Of a stretch of 64,000 nt of DNA, positions 16,601-28,375 are shown piece after piece. The number at the start of each line of letters is the position of its first letter. The stretch's first letter is position 1. Below the pieces are notes generated by a model, which saw only the letters and a program-made list of their open reading frames with translations, did not search any database and had not been told where the DNA came from. The DNA comes from Pseudoduganella violacea (lineage in GTDB: Bacteria; Pseudomonadota; Gammaproteobacteria; Burkholderiales; Burkholderiaceae_D). Location of the stretch: positions 620,001-684,000 of the forward strand of contig NZ_JACHXD010000001.1 in NCBI RefSeq assembly GCF_014191875.1, read 5' to 3'. Made by a program: the position numbers and the translations under genes.

Positions 16601-16622
16601 CCCACTGACCACTGCCCAGCCC

Positions 16623-16670
16623 GTGTCCACCTTGGGGGCAGACGGGGACGCCGAGACCCCAATCGGACAC
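16623..16670 (+). repeat. Palindromic intergenic repeat, copy A
   Basis: A quasi-palindrome beginning GTGTCCACC and ending ATCGGACAC, with inner GGGG/CCCC pairing. It is related to copies at 17653-17699 (core inverted) and 21570-21603. It lies just after the thioredoxin-fold gene and just before the 3' end of the immunity gene, so it borders the effector/immunity pair. Confidence 0.75.
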
Positions 16671-16707
16671 AGACTGGACGGCTATCCGGCAGGCTCGGCT
16701 TGATGAA

Positions 16708-17121
16708 CTATTCACAGTCAATCTGCTGCACGCTGGCATAGTTGGTCGCGTGGTCGAGGATGAATGTGCAGCGCTGAATATTGGCGGGCAAGCTGCGGCT
16801 TAGCGTGAGGGACGTGTCGGTATACAAGCAAATGAGCCATGGCTGACGAATGTTTCCAAGCTCATAAACCAAGGCTTTGTTCTTGCCTTTTTTGATCTCG
16901 CGCGTAGGCATCAGCAGAATCCGGCGTTGTGGCGCCCCTTCGCTAATTTCAGCGGTCTGGAGAGGATGCTCCCGTTCGGCGGCAGCATCAAAACCGACCC
17001 ATCCGCCGGGAGCCTCGGCTGTCTGTCGCACGACTAAGCCAGCAGGGCATGCGAGTTCGGCGCTCTGTGCCGCAAGTGCCGTAGCCGCAAGAGAGAAAAT
17101 TGCCAGCGATGCTGTCTTCAT
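16708..17121 (-). CDS. STY0301-family secreted protein, probable immunity protein
   Basis: 137 residues with a Sec signal peptide (MKTASLAIFSLAATALAAQS) and four cysteines in the mature part (for example in ELACPAGL, ICLY, RCTF and the C-terminal QIDCE), consistent with a disulfide-bonded periplasmic protein. The sequence resembles the STY0301 family, known from Salmonella T6SS regions. Its start overlaps the stop of the upstream amidase gene by 4 bp (ATGA), implying translational coupling. A toxin gene followed by a periplasmic partner is the normal arrangement for peptidoglycan-degrading T6SS effectors, so I infer it protects against the 17118-17489 product. Confidence 0.72.
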   Translation of the reverse strand: MKTASLAIFSLAATALAAQSAELACPAGLVVRQTAEAPGGWVGFDAAAEREHPLQTAEISEGAPQRRILLMPTREIKKGKNKALVYELGNIRQPWLICLYTDTSLTLSRSLPANIQRCTFILDHATNYASVQQIDCE

Positions 17122-17489
17122 TCGATCACCGCATAAGCATCGCCATCGTCGGAAGGGCTGCCCTTGCCGCCGCGAAAAGCGATGAAGCGTTTTCGGATCA
17201 ATCCCTTGGGTACTCTGCGGAATTGCTCAATGACCCAAATCCCGAACTGTTCCTGTCCTAAATAGAAGGCGGCATGGTTGCCGGTGCGCCGGTTCTGGTA
17301 TCGCCTCTCCTTGAAGGTAGCGATGGCGGTGCCGGCTGGTAGTGTCATATTGCCTCTGACCCCGCTTCCCATTTTCCAATGCATGGTTGTGGGAAGGCCT
17401 GCGTAGTGCTGGACCAAAGCGACACATTCATGTGAGCCGACCCATTCCTTGCCCTCCAGCTTGGCTGCTTGTTCGTATCTGTATGCCAC
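17118..17489 (-). CDS. BPSL0067-family amidase-like protein, probable T6SS peptidoglycan effector
   Basis: The likely start is the GTG at 17489, preceded by GGAGGA, giving 123 residues; a longer frame to 17630 lacks family similarity in its first 47 residues. Cys22 in SHECVALVQHYAG and His72 in TGNHAAFYL form the Cys/His pair of NlpC/P60-type amidases, and the GTAIATF and YQNRRTGNHAAFY blocks are characteristic of BPSL0067 proteins. Members related to the Tae2 group cleave peptidoglycan peptides after T6SS delivery; that activity is inferred here. There is no signal peptide, as expected for a T6SS cargo. It is coupled to the STY0301-type gene and flanked by inverted palindromic repeats. Confidence 0.75.
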   Translation of the reverse strand: MAYRYEQAAKLEGKEWVGSHECVALVQHYAGLPTTMHWKMGSGVRGNMTLPAGTAIATFKERRYQNRRTGNHAAFYLGQEQFGIWVIEQFRRVPKGLIRKRFIAFRGGKGSPSDDGDAYAVIE

Positions 17490-17652
17490 GACGTCCTCCC
17501 CTTTCAGAAATTGACGCTTCAGCTTAGTCCGTCTAAACAAGATTGCTTTGGGGTAAAGCAAGCCCCTTGTTCTGCGACTACGCCCATCAAGTTGGATGGA
17601 CGCCGGTCCGTTGTGCATCGGATAAGCCAACAGGCAATCTACAGTTCAGTCC

Positions 17653-17699
17653 GTGTCCGATTGGGGACTTGGCGTCCCCGTCTGACCCCAAGGTGGACG
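17653..17699 (-). repeat. Palindromic intergenic repeat, copy B (inverted)
   Basis: Core runs GTGTCCGATTGGGG ... CCCCAAGGTGGAC, the reverse of copy A (16623-16670), including the extra GACGGGGACGCC-type segment both share. It lies upstream of the amidase gene, so A and B bracket the two-gene effector/immunity unit in opposite orientation. Confidence 0.75.
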
Positions 17700-17724
17700 G
17701 GACTGCCATCCGGCGGGCTTGGCG

Positions 17725-18621
17725 CTAGCGCAGCTGCAGGGTGGCGGCCAGCCAGTCGACGAAGACGCGCACGCGGGCCGAGAGGTGGCGGCTGTGGGCG
17801 TAGACGATGGAGACGGGCAGCGGCGCGGCGCGCCAGGCGGGCAGGACTTCTTCCAGCTCGCCGCTGGCGAGCAGCGCTTCCATGCCGAGCCGCGGCGCCT
17901 GCATCAGGCCGAGGCCGGCGCGGCAGCTGGCGACATAGGCTTCGGCGCTGCCGACCGAGACGCGGCTGCGCATGGTCACGGTGTGGCTCTGGCCGTCGGC
18001 GTCGAGGTATTCCCAATCCAGGTCCCGCCCGCTTTGGCTGGAGAAGAAATTCACCGCGTAGTGCTGCTTCAGATCGGCCAGCGTCTGCGGCCGTCCGTAT
18101 TGCGCCAGATAGCTGGGCGCGGCGCAGTTGACCTGCTCCATGGCGCCGACGCGGCGCGCGATCAGGCTGGAGTCGCGCAGGGTGCCCACGCGCAGCGCGC
18201 AGTCGATGCCTTCGCCCACCAGATCGGCAAAGCGGTCGCTGGCGCCCAGCCGCACCTGGATCTCGGGATAGGCGGCAAAAAACGCGGGCAGGGCCGGAAT
18301 CACGATCAGGTGCGCAATGCGCTCGGGCAGGTCGACGCGCACCACGCCGGCCGGCCGCTTGCCGCTGCCGAGGAAGAGGGCGTTCATATCCTCCAGTTCA
18401 TTGAGCAGGGCGCGGCAGCGCTCCAGATACACCACCCCTTCCACCGTCAGGCTGACCTTGCGCGTGGTCCGCTGCAGCAGGCGCACGCCGAGCTGTTGCT
18501 CGATGGCCTGCACCGCATTGGTCACGGTGGGACGCGGCAGGCCGAGCTGCTCGGCGGCCTGGGTGAAGCTCTTGCTGTCGGCCACGGCCTGGAAAATCTG
18601 CATGCTGCGGAATTGGTCCAT
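17725..18621 (-). CDS. LysR-family transcriptional regulator
   Basis: 298 residues from the ATG at 18621 (MDQFRSMQIFQAVADS); the frame extends further upstream but only this start gives the standard LTTR N-terminus. The helix-turn-helix is SFTQAAEQLGLPRPTVTNAVQAIEQQLGVRLLQRTTRKVSLT, followed by a periplasmic-binding-protein-like effector domain (~residues 90-290). It belongs to the large group of LysR proteins found beside oxidoreductases. It is divergent from the aldo/keto reductase gene with a 100-bp shared promoter region that holds an inverted repeat, so it very likely regulates that gene and itself. The inducer is unknown. Confidence 0.9.
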   Translation of the reverse strand: MDQFRSMQIFQAVADSKSFTQAAEQLGLPRPTVTNAVQAIEQQLGVRLLQRTTRKVSLTVEGVVYLERCRALLNELEDMNALFLGSGKRPAGVVRVDLPERIAHLIVIPALPAFFAAYPEIQVRLGASDRFADLVGEGIDCALRVGTLRDSSLIARRVGAMEQVNCAAPSYLAQYGRPQTLADLKQHYAVNFFSSQSGRDLDWEYLDADGQSHTVTMRSRVSVGSAEAYVASCRAGLGLMQAPRLGMEALLASGELEEVLPAWRAAPLPVSIVYAHSRHLSARVRVFVDWLAATLQLR

Positions 18622-18651
18622 TGTTATGTTTGGCCGAATAAAGATGTAGGA

Positions 18652-18674
18652 ATTCGTGTATTTATTACGCGAAT
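18652..18674. promoter_or_regulatory. Candidate LysR operator in the divergent promoter
   Basis: ATTCG-N13-CGAAT, with arms extending to ATTCGTG/CGCGAAT (6 of 7 pairs), lies between the lysR-type gene and the aldo/keto reductase gene. Spacing and T...A symmetry are of the LTTR-box kind. No binding data; the call rests on symmetry and position. Confidence 0.45.
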
Positions 18675-18721
18675 CCAGAATAGCACAATGGCTGCACCTC
18701 AACGCTTCTGGAGATTCGCAC

Positions 18722-19720
18722 ATGCAAACCCGCCAACTCGGCCGCACCGGCCCGCGCACCGCCCAACTCGGCCTGGGCCTGATGGGCATGTCCGACCTGT
18801 ACGGCCCGGCCGACCGCGCCGAAAGCCTGGCCACCATCCACGCCGCGCTGGAAGCCGGCGTGACCCTGCTCGATACCGGCGATTTTTATGGCATGGGCCA
18901 TAACGAAATCTTATTGGGCGAAGCCTTGCGCGGCCAAAAACGCGAGCAAGCCCTGGTCAGCGTCAAATTCGGCGCCCTGCGCGATCCGGCCGGCGGCTGG
19001 AGCGGCTACGACGCCCGTCCCGCCGCGGTGAAGAATTTCGCCGCCTATTCGCTGCAGCGCCTGGGCCTGGAGCACATCGATATTTACCGTCCCGCCCGCC
19101 TTGATCCGAACGTGCCGATCGAAGACACCGTGGGCGCCATCGCCGACCTCGTCAAGCAAGGCTATGTGCAGCATATCGGCTTGTCCGAAGTGGGTGCCGA
19201 TACGCTGCGCCGCGCCCATGCCGTGCACCCCATCAGCGACTTGCAGATCGAATATTCGATGATTTCGCGCGGCATCGAAAACGGCGTGCTGCAGACGGCG
19301 CGCGAGCTGGGCATCGGCATCACGGCCTATGGCGTGCTGTCGCGCGGCCTGATCTCGGGCCACTGGAGCGCACAGCGCGCGGGCGAGGCCGATTTCCGCG
19401 GCCAGTACAGCCCGCGTTTCCAGGGCGAGAACCTGGCGCATAACCTGGCCCTGGTCGAGCGCGTGCGCCAGGTGGCCGACAGCCTCGGCATCTCGGTGGC
19501 GCAGCTGGCGATCGCCTGGGTGCTGGCGCAAGGACAGGACATCGTGGCCCTGGTCGGCGCGCGCCGCCGCCAGCGCCTGCAGGAAGCGCTGGGCGCGGAC
19601 CAGGTGGTGCTGGGGGCGGCCGATCTGGCCCGCCTGGAGGAAGTGCTGCCGGCCGGCGCGGCGGCGGGCGAGCGCTACAACGCCTACCTGACCGTTGACC
19701 TGGACAGCGAAAAGCAATAA
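18722..19720 (+). CDS. Aldo/keto reductase
   Basis: 332 residues from ATG 18722 (MQTRQLGRTGPRTAQLGLGLMGMS). It is an NADPH-dependent (beta/alpha)8-barrel oxidoreductase. The catalytic Asp and Tyr lie in LLDTGDFYGMGHNEILLGEAL, the Lys in VSVKFG, and a His in the HIDIYRPARLDP strand. The closing segments (GISVAQLAIAWVLAQGQDIVALVGARRRQRLQEAL) match the YajO/AKR13-like group. The substrate is not predictable beyond small carbonyl compounds. The divergent LysR gene is its probable regulator, suggesting induction by a xenobiotic or metabolite aldehyde. Confidence 0.92.
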   Translation: MQTRQLGRTGPRTAQLGLGLMGMSDLYGPADRAESLATIHAALEAGVTLLDTGDFYGMGHNEILLGEALRGQKREQALVSVKFGALRDPAGGWSGYDARPAAVKNFAAYSLQRLGLEHIDIYRPARLDPNVPIEDTVGAIADLVKQGYVQHIGLSEVGADTLRRAHAVHPISDLQIEYSMISRGIENGVLQTARELGIGITAYGVLSRGLISGHWSAQRAGEADFRGQYSPRFQGENLAHNLALVERVRQVADSLGISVAQLAIAWVLAQGQDIVALVGARRRQRLQEALGADQVVLGAADLARLEEVLPAGAAAGERYNAYLTVDLDSEKQ

Positions 19721-19789
19721 ACAATATAGCCGCTTAAACCACGATTTGCCTTATTGTTTTTAAGCAATTTACACACATTGTTGCATCCA

Positions 19790-19825
19790 GGCCGCATGGC
19801 GTTTGCCCTGCGGCCATTTTATTTC
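19790..19825 (+). terminator. Hairpin downstream of the aldo/keto reductase gene
   Basis: GGCCGCATGGC and GCCCTGCGGCC pair with one mismatch around a GTTT loop, followed by ATTTTATTT. It lies 69 bp after the aldo/keto reductase stop and upstream of the chemoreceptor start, so it plausibly ends the reductase transcript. Confidence 0.5.
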
Positions 19826-19898
19826 CGTTCGGAATCGAACGCGGTTATTCTTGGCCTCCAGTACCAAAACAAATTCTTTCTGGTATCAGGAGACTCAG

Positions 19899-21527
19899 GT
19901 GAACAATTTGTCATTCAAGCAGAAGTTGTGGATTCCCTTGCTTTGCAGCCTGCTCTGCATCTCGGCCGTGTTTATTTACGATGCGCTGCAAATGCGCAAT
20001 GTGCGCATCGAAGAGCGCAAGAACGATCTGGCCGACGTGGCCGATGTGGGCTTGAGCGTGCTCAAGCTGTACGGCGAGAAGGCCCAGTCCGGCGCCATGA
20101 GCAAGGAAGAGGCCCAGGCCCAGGCGCGCGCCAGCATCAAGGCCATGCGCTTCGGCAAGGATGGCTATTTGTCCATCGTCGGCACCGACGGCATCGCCCT
20201 GATGAATCCCTTCAAGCCGGAAAACGACGGCAAGAATCTGCTGGACTTCAAAGACCCCAAGGGCACCTATCTGTACCGCGACATCACCAATGTCGCCAAG
20301 AACGAGGGCTCCGGCTTCGTCAGCTACTGGTGGGCGCGTCCCAACGCCACCGAGCCTTCACCCAAGCTGAGCCGCGTCGCCACCTACAAACCCTGGGAGT
20401 GGTCGCTGGTGACGGGCGTGTATATGGATGATATCGACGCCGCCTTCTATTCCCAGCTGATGAAGTCGGGTGTGCTGCTGCTGGTGGTGTGCCTGATCCT
20501 GGCCGCCATTGTGGGCGCCATCAACCGCAGCCTGCACCGCGCCATCGGCGGCGAACCCGAGTATGCGGAAAAAGTCGCCTCGCTGATCGCCGCCGGCGAC
20601 CTCAGCGTGACGGTGGACACGGCCAGCGGCGACCGCAGCAGCATGCTCTACGCCATGAAGACCATGCAAGCCAATCTGGCCAACACGATAGGCGAAATCC
20701 GCCGTGCCGCCGACACCATCGCCATCGCCTCGGCCGAAATCGCCAGCGGCAATATGGATCTGTCGGCGCGCACCGAATCCCAGGCCAGCTCGCTGGAAGA
20801 AACCGCCGCCTCGATGGAAGAGCTGACCTCGACCGTGAACCAGAACGCCGCCAACGCCGTGCAGGCCAACCAGCTGGTGCAATCGGCCGCCCAGGTCGCG
20901 CAGCAGGGCGGCACCGTGGTCTCGCAGGTGGTGCAGACCATGGACACCATCAACGCCTCCTCGCGCCGGATTGTCGACATCATCGCCGTGATTGACGGCA
21001 TCGCCTTCCAGACCAATATCCTGGCCCTGAATGCCGCCGTCGAAGCGGCGCGTGCCGGCGAGCAAGGCCGTGGCTTCGCCGTGGTCGCCTCCGAAGTGCG
21101 CAACCTGGCCCACCGCAGCGCCGCCGCCGCCAAGGAAATCAAGGAGTTGATCAACGATTCCGTCGGCACCATCGAAAGCGGCAGCACCCTGGTGGCGCAA
21201 GCCGGCAGCACCATGGACCAGGTGGTGGAAAGCGTTTCGCGCGTGACCCAGATCATGGCCTCGATCACCGACGCCTCGAGCGAGCAAAGCACCGGCATCG
21301 GCCACGTCAACCAAGCCATCACCGAGATGGACTCCGTCACCCAGCAAAATGCCGCCCTGGTGGAAGAAGCGGCGGCCGCCGCCGGCGCCATGCAGGAGCA
21401 GGCCGCCACCCTGGCCCAGCTGGTCAGCCGTTTCCGTCTGACGGCCGGCGAAGCCAGCGCCGCCGCCCAGCCCGCCCAGCGTAGCCAACGCGCCCCGGCA
21501 AGACAGCGCGCCCTGAGCCACGCCTGA
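19899..21527 (+). CDS. Methyl-accepting chemotaxis protein with a single Cache domain
   Basis: 542 residues from a GTG (codes [16 protein letters not shown]) with AGGAG six bases upstream; longer starts have no such site. Layout: TM1 (~residues 8-28), periplasmic single-Cache domain (~35-185, with [21 protein letters not shown] and [15 protein letters not shown]), TM2 (~190-210), a HAMP-like linker, then the cytoplasmic signalling domain with the hairpin tip around [40 protein letters not shown]. The ligand is unknown; this Cache type often senses small carboxylates or amines. It lacks the C-terminal CheR-tethering pentapeptide. It stands alone between a reductase and a lipoprotein gene. Confidence 0.93.
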   Translation: MNNLSFKQKLWIPLLCSLLCISAVFIYDALQMRNVRIEERKNDLADVADVGLSVLKLYGEKAQSGAMSKEEAQAQARASIKAMRFGKDGYLSIVGTDGIALMNPFKPENDGKNLLDFKDPKGTYLYRDITNVAKNEGSGFVSYWWARPNATEPSPKLSRVATYKPWEWSLVTGVYMDDIDAAFYSQLMKSGVLLLVVCLILAAIVGAINRSLHRAIGGEPEYAEKVASLIAAGDLSVTVDTASGDRSSMLYAMKTMQANLANTIGEIRRAADTIAIASAEIASGNMDLSARTESQASSLEETAASMEELTSTVNQNAANAVQANQLVQSAAQVAQQGGTVVSQVVQTMDTINASSRRIVDIIAVIDGIAFQTNILALNAAVEAARAGEQGRGFAVVASEVRNLAHRSAAAAKEIKELINDSVGTIESGSTLVAQAGSTMDQVVESVSRVTQIMASITDASSEQSTGIGHVNQAITEMDSVTQQNAALVEEAAAAAGAMQEQAATLAQLVSRFRLTAGEASAAAQPAQRSQRAPARQRALSHA

Positions 21528-21553
21528 CCCGACTGCGTGAAGCAATAGTTCAG

Positions 21554-21619
21554 CCTAACGGCTCAGCCCGTGTCCACCATGGGGTCAGACCCCAATCGGA
21601 CACGGGCTCGGCCGTTAGG
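21554..21619. repeat. Palindromic intergenic repeat, copy C, in a convergent gap
   Basis: A 66-bp palindrome with outer arms CCTAACGGC/GCCGTTAGG and inner core (21570-21603) GTGTCCACC ... ATCGGACAC, the same core as copies A and B but without their ~14-bp central insert. It lies between the 3' ends of the chemoreceptor and lipoprotein genes and may serve both as a transcription stop. Confidence 0.75.
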
Positions 21620-21625
21620 TGGGGC

Positions 21626-22072
21626 TTATTCGGTGGTTTCGGCGACGGCGGGGGCGTCGGCGGGGACTGCGGCTTTGGGCGCGGGGGCGGGTTCGAAGAC
21701 GAGCTTGTCGGCGTCGCCGCGGAAGACGCCCAGCTTCTGGCCGCTCGCTTCGCCGCCTTCCTGCAGTGCGCAGCTCTCGGTTTCCACTTGCCAGACTTGC
21801 TTGCCGGCGCGCAGGCTCCAGTGGCGCTCGCCGCTGCCGAACAGCTCCACTTCCGTGTCCAGGATCGGCAGTTCGGTCAGCTGTAGCTGGCGCTGGCAGT
21901 CGGGCAGGCGCGCCGCCATCAGCGTGATGCGCGCATCGTCGCTCCAGAAATAATCCTGCTGGCGGCGCACGCTGAGCGTGTGCTCCTGGGTGCTGTCCGC
22001 GTAATAGGTGGCCGTATCATTGATGCAGCCGGCCAGCAGCAGCGGGAGCAGGGCGGTCAGGATCTTGCGCAT
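21626..22072 (-). CDS. Small lipoprotein of unknown function
   Basis: 148 residues with a lipoprotein signal MRKILTALLPLLLAGC (lipobox LAGC, lipidated Cys16). The mature part has three more cysteines and mixed beta-type sequence (HTLSVRRQQDYFWSDDARITLMAARLPDCQRQ), and ends in an Ala/Pro/Glu-rich tail. I do not recognise the family. It is transcribed away from the hybrid kinase gene with a 138-bp divergent gap. The residue after the lipid-modified Cys is Ile, not Asp, so outer-membrane targeting is the default expectation. Confidence 0.75.
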   Translation of the reverse strand: MRKILTALLPLLLAGCINDTATYYADSTQEHTLSVRRQQDYFWSDDARITLMAARLPDCQRQLQLTELPILDTEVELFGSGERHWSLRAGKQVWQVETESCALQEGGEASGQKLGVFRGDADKLVFEPAPAPKAAVPADAPAVAETTE

Positions 22073-22210
22073 GGTGGTCTTCGCTTGTTATTCACGTAAC
22101 GAAATTCATTATAGCGGTGCGCGCATGGGCCTGCATCATCGGTGCGGGGTCTTCCATGAAATTGCTATAAGATAAAGCCCATTTCTTACTGAACTACAGG
22201 CTCGTGCGCC

Positions 22211-25747
<3,537 letters not shown>

Positions 25748-25761
25748 GGATGGAGCACGCG

Positions 25762-26595
25762 ATGTCCGGCCACCATCACCACCAAAGCGATATCGAAATC
25801 GAGCTGGCCATGCTGATGCAGGCCATCTATATGAAGTACAGCTACGATTTCCGCGACTACACGGGCGCTTCGCAAAAGCGGCGCGTGCTGTATGCGATGG
25901 GCCAGATGGAGTGCCGCACCATCTCGGAACTGCAGTCGCGCGTGATGCACGAGGCCGAGGCTTTTAGCGCGCTGCTGCAATACCTGACCATTCCCGTCAC
26001 CGAGATGTTTCGCGATCCGGCATATTTCGCGGGCCTGCGCGAGCATGTGCTGCCGGTGCTGAGCACCTATCCCTCGCTGAAGATCTGGGTGGCCGGCTGC
26101 AGTACCGGCGAGGAGGTGTATTCCCTGGCCATCCTGCTCAAGGAAGAAGGCCTGCTGGAACGCAGCATCATCTACGCCACCGACATCAATCCGCAATCGC
26201 TGGAAAAGGCCAAGAAAGGCGTGTTCCCGTTGGAGAGCATGCGCCAGTACACCGAGAACTACCAGGCTTCGGGCGGCCGGCGCGCCTTCTCCGACTACTA
26301 CACCGCCGCCTACAACGCGGCCCTGTTCGACCGCGGGCTGTGCGAGAACGTGACCTTCGCCGACCACAGTCTGGCGACCGACAGCGTGTTCGCCGAAACC
26401 CAGTTCATCAGCTGCCGCAATGTGATGATCTACTTCAAGCGCAAGCTGCAGGAAAGGGCGCTGGGCCTGTTCCACGAGTCGCTATGCCATCGCGGCTTCC
26501 TCGGCTTGGGCAGCAAGGAGAGCATCGATTTTTCCAGCTACGGCCCGCGCTTCGAGGCGGTGGCCAAGCGCGAACGCCTGTTCCGGAAACTTTGA
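25762..26595 (+). CDS. CheR-type protein-glutamate O-methyltransferase
   Basis: 277 residues from ATG 25762, which has GGAG six bases upstream; ATG 25750 is an alternative. The SAM-binding core is KIWVAGCSTGEEVYSLAILL, followed by YATDINPQSLEKAKKGVF and FISCRNVMIYFKRKLQ, all typical CheR motifs. The N-terminal helical domain (IEIELAMLMQAIYMKYSYDFRDYTGASQKRR) is also CheR-like. Known CheR enzymes methylate chemoreceptors. Here the operon has no chemoreceptor and instead begins with a hybrid kinase, so the methylation target may be the kinase coiled-coil region or one of the receptors coded nearby. The start contains a natural His run (HHHH). Confidence 0.93.
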   Translation: MSGHHHHQSDIEIELAMLMQAIYMKYSYDFRDYTGASQKRRVLYAMGQMECRTISELQSRVMHEAEAFSALLQYLTIPVTEMFRDPAYFAGLREHVLPVLSTYPSLKIWVAGCSTGEEVYSLAILLKEEGLLERSIIYATDINPQSLEKAKKGVFPLESMRQYTENYQASGGRRAFSDYYTAAYNAALFDRGLCENVTFADHSLATDSVFAETQFISCRNVMIYFKRKLQERALGLFHESLCHRGFLGLGSKESIDFSSYGPRFEAVAKRERLFRKL

Positions 26596-27200
26596 TGGAC
26601 ACGCGCGCCGCCATCGCCCAAGTCCTGCGGGGACGCCAGATTGACGCCGTCGCCATCGGCGGCTCGGCCGGCGGAGTGAATGCCCTGCTGCAGATCCTGC
26701 CCGGCCTGCCGCCGCATTTTTCGCGCCCGGTGATTGTGGTGCTGCATGTGCAAGGCGGCCGCCAAAGCCAGCTGGCCGAAGTCTTCCAGCGCCAGTTGTC
26801 CTTGCCGGTGCGCGAAGCGGGCGACAAGGAAATCATCGTTCCGGGTACGCTCTACTTTGCGCCTTCGGATTACCATCTGTCGGTGGAGACGGATGGCAGT
26901 TTTTCCCTGAGCTGCGAGCCGCCCGTGAACTTTGCCCGCCCCGCCATCGACCTGATGATGGCGTCGGCCGCCGATACCTATGGCGCCGGCCTGCTCGGCA
27001 TCCTGCTGACCGGCGCCAACCATGACGGCGCGGCCGGCCTGGCGGCGATCGGCGAGGCGGGCGGCGTGACGGTGGCGCAGAACCCGGACGACGCCATGGT
27101 CGGCACCATGCCGGAAGAAGCCATACGCCTGCGCATGCCGGACCTGATCTTGCCGCTGTCGGATATCCGCAGCCTGTTGTCGATGCTGGAGAACACTTGA
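26595..27200 (+). CDS. CheB-type methylesterase without receiver domain
   Basis: 201 residues. The catalytic triad is Ser24 (AIGGSAGGVNALL), His51 (VLHVQGG) and Asp144 (LTGANHDGAAGL). The usual N-terminal receiver domain of CheB is missing, so activity would not be controlled by direct phosphorylation; the receivers of the neighbouring kinases could take that role. The start overlaps the cheR-type stop by one base (TGATG) and its stop overlaps the next start in the same way, so the genes are translationally coupled. Together with the CheR protein it forms a reversible methylation module. Confidence 0.93.
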   Translation: MDTRAAIAQVLRGRQIDAVAIGGSAGGVNALLQILPGLPPHFSRPVIVVLHVQGGRQSQLAEVFQRQLSLPVREAGDKEIIVPGTLYFAPSDYHLSVETDGSFSLSCEPPVNFARPAIDLMMASAADTYGAGLLGILLTGANHDGAAGLAAIGEAGGVTVAQNPDDAMVGTMPEEAIRLRMPDLILPLSDIRSLLSMLENT

Positions 27201-28375
27201 TGGAAATGGAAAGTACCAAGCTGCTGATTGTGGATGACCTGCCGGAGAATCTGCGCGCCCTGAATGCCTTGATCCGCGGCGAAGGGCGCGCGGTGTTCCA
27301 GGCCGCCAGCGGCGAAGAGGCGCTGGCCCTGCTGCTGGAACACGATTTCGCGCTCGCCATTCTCGACGTGCAGATGCCGGACATGGACGGCTTCGAGCTG
27401 GCGGAGCTGATGCGCGGCACCGACAAGACCCGCCACATCCCGATCGTCTTCGTCAGCGCGGCGGGCAAGGAGCTGAATTACGCCTTCAAGGGTTATGAGA
27501 CGGGCGCCGTCGATTTCCTCTACAAGCCGCTGGACGCCGACGCCGTGCGCAGCAAGGTGAACGTCTTCGTCGACCTGTATTGCCAGCGGCGCGAGATCCG
27601 CCGCCGCGTCGAGCAGCAGGAGGCGACCATGCGCGAGCTGCATGCGGCGCAGGATGAGTTGCGGCGCGCCCTGCATATGCGCGACGATTTCATGTCCATG
27701 GTGGCGCACGAGCTGCGCACGCCGTTGAATACCCTGTACCTGGAATCGCAGATGCGCAAGATGCAGCTCGAACGCGGCACCCTGCCTGCTCTCGACAGCG
27801 CGCAGACGCGCCGCATGGTGGAGCGCGACGAGCGCCAGATCCGCAGCATGATACGGCTGATCGACGATATGCTGGACGTGTCGCGCATCCGCAGCGGCAC
27901 CATGTCGATCCGTCCCTGCGATACCGAACTGCTGCCGCTGCTGGAACGCGTGGTGGCCGACCTGGAAACCCAGGCCGCCAATGCCGGCAGCGTCATCAGC
28001 CTGAACGCCAGCCATAACGTCAGCGGCTGCTGGGACGAGTTCCGCATCGAACAGGTGATTATCAACCTGCTGACCAATGCGCTGCGCTATGGCGGCGGCC
28101 AGCCGGTGGCCGTCACCTTGAGTTCGACACCCAGCCAGGCAATGATCGAAGTGGCGGACCATGGCCCCGGCATCGCGCCTGAGCAACAGGTGCGCATCTT
28201 CGAGCCGTTCGAGCGCGTGGGCGGCAAGGAAGCCCCGGCGGGGCTTGGCCTCGGCCTGTATATTTCGCGCCAGCTGGCGGAAGCGCATGGTGGCAAACTG
28301 GCGGTCAGCAGCCGCGTTGGCGAAGGCGCGGTGTTCAGCCTGATCTTGCCGCGCCAGGCCGCGCAATCGGCGTGA
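27200..28375 (+). CDS. Receiver domain-histidine kinase protein
   Basis: 391 residues from ATG 27200. An N-terminal receiver domain has phospho-acceptor Asp56 (AILDVQMPDMDG) and the KPLDADAVR lysine. A coiled-coil linker (~125-160) leads to HisKA with His170 (MVAHELRTPLN) and HATPase_c with NLLTNALRYG, DHGPGIAPEQQVRIFEPF and GLGLGLYISRQL. No membrane segment is present: this is a soluble kinase that could be switched by phosphotransfer from the hybrid kinase at the head of the operon. It is coupled to CheB at its start and overlaps the protease gene at its end by 4 bp. Confidence 0.93.
   Translation: MEMESTKLLIVDDLPENLRALNALIRGEGRAVFQAASGEEALALLLEHDFALAILDVQMPDMDGFELAELMRGTDKTRHIPIVFVSAAGKELNYAFKGYETGAVDFLYKPLDADAVRSKVNVFVDLYCQRREIRRRVEQQEATMRELHAAQDELRRALHMRDDFMSMVAHELRTPLNTLYLESQMRKMQLERGTLPALDSAQTRRMVERDERQIRSMIRLIDDMLDVSRIRSGTMSIRPCDTELLPLLERVVADLETQAANAGSVISLNASHNVSGCWDEFRIEQVIINLLTNALRYGGGQPVAVTLSSTPSQAMIEVADHGPGIAPEQQVRIFEPFERVGGKEAPAGLGLGLYISRQLAEAHGGKLAVSSRVGEGAVFSLILPRQAAQSA

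Noticed and set aside
17490..17630. 47-residue N-terminal extension of the BPSL0067-type amidase
   Set aside because: Not similar to the family and lies upstream of a GTG with a good Shine-Dalgarno (GGAGGA) at 17489.
19754..20431. 225-residue frame at the start of the chemoreceptor gene
   Set aside because: Different frame from the receptor, Arg/His-rich translation; the receptor frame has the membrane and Cache signatures.
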